Origin: Bacillus sp. JCM 19041
GTDB lineage: Bacteria; Bacillota; Bacilli; Bacillales; Bacillaceae_D
NCBI GenBank assembly: GCA_001310375.1
Contig: BAXC01000042.1
Coordinates: forward strand, 1-36,248
Direction: 5' to 3'
Length of the DNA: 36,248 nt
The position numbers were made by a program, and so were the translations under genes. Shown piece after piece: positions 36,127-36,248 of the stretch. How positions within the stretch are numbered: the stretch's first letter is position 1; each line of letters begins with the position of its first letter. A model generated the notes under the pieces. That model did no database searches, was not told the origin of the DNA, and worked only from the letters and a program-made list of their open reading frames with translations.

Positions 36127-36248
36127 ACTGATGAGCGAAGATACGATACTTTCCCAGCTTTGCCGTCACTCCCGGCATTCACTTCGCTTTCCGCGGGCGA
36201 CGGATGAGACGCACAGCGCAGCTGCGTGTCTCATCTTCGTCTTTTCTC
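36127..36248. repeat. Partial dispersed-repeat-like stem-loop region at the window edge
   Basis: GAGCGAAGA (36133-36141), also present at 20965-20973, is followed by CTTTCCGCGGGCGACGG and a stem GATGAGAC/GTCTCATC near 36204-36236 around a GC-rich loop. The region is more GC-rich than its neighbours and has no open frame. It looks like the left part of an intergenic repeat of the type I recall from Bacillaceae genomes, truncated by the window end. Confidence 0.45.

Noticed and set aside
1..36248. tRNA, rRNA, riboswitch or transposase genes
   Set aside because: I saw no cloverleaf with CCA or TTCGA loop context, no rRNA-like stretch, no recognisable riboswitch core and no transposase motif on either strand by eye.

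Overview
The window looks like about 36 kb of chromosome from a low-to-mid GC Bacillota, most likely a member of the Bacillaceae (Bacillus or an alkaliphilic/halotolerant relative). The evidence is the AGGAGG-type ribosome sites with frequent TTG/GTG starts, homologues of Bacillus subtilis ycsF-ycsG-ycsI-kipI-kipA and of yoaT (DUF817), a CcpA-like cre site, sugar ABC operons without their own ATPase, and acidic mature binding proteins. No rRNA, tRNA, transposase, phage gene or CRISPR array was seen. It reads as an accessory nutrient-uptake and efflux region.

Layout. 1-236 is a 21-bp-period minisatellite. 302-2292 is a TetR regulator divergent from an MFS exporter, with two matching operators between them. 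2383-8874 (minus strand) is a catabolic operon: DUF1537 sugar-acid kinase, GntR regulator, MDR dehydrogenase, TRAP transporter (P, Q, M) and class II aldolase/decarboxylase. This suggests import of a four-carbon sugar acid and its conversion to a triose phosphate. 9190-13269 is a LacI regulator and a sugar ABC importer (binding protein plus two permeases) sharing an operator motif. 13440-14663 is a second LacI gene divergent from an unannotated 59-residue membrane peptide. 14806-20865 holds single genes: two MFS exporters, an AraC/GyrI regulator, HIT, VOC, ASCH and GNAT proteins, and a small membrane protein. 20878-22030 is a composite terminator element, a hypothetical anchored protein and a second copy of the 21-bp minisatellite family. 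22074-25733 is a GH2 glycosidase, an unusual ArsR-type regulator with a large C-terminal domain, and a DUF817 membrane protein. 26339-30926 is the 5-oxoprolinase cluster pxpB-pxpC-ycsI-ycsG-pxpA. 31382-32572 is another MFS exporter. 32862-36027 is a second ATPase-less sugar ABC importer behind a cre-like site.

The dominant oddity is that 18 of about 36 protein genes are interrupted by single-base frameshifts (20 in all, 19 deletions and one insertion). Each can be repaired by one base into a full-length, well-conserved protein, and no gene is broken by a substitution stop. This points to indel errors in the read or assembly rather than to decay, so I annotate these as single CDS spans with the frameshift position given. 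The most interesting biology is the sugar-acid operon with a non-standard dehydrogenase and aldolase, the two helically phased 21-bp repeat arrays, the LacI/peptide divergent pair, and the ArsR-type regulator beside the glycosidase.
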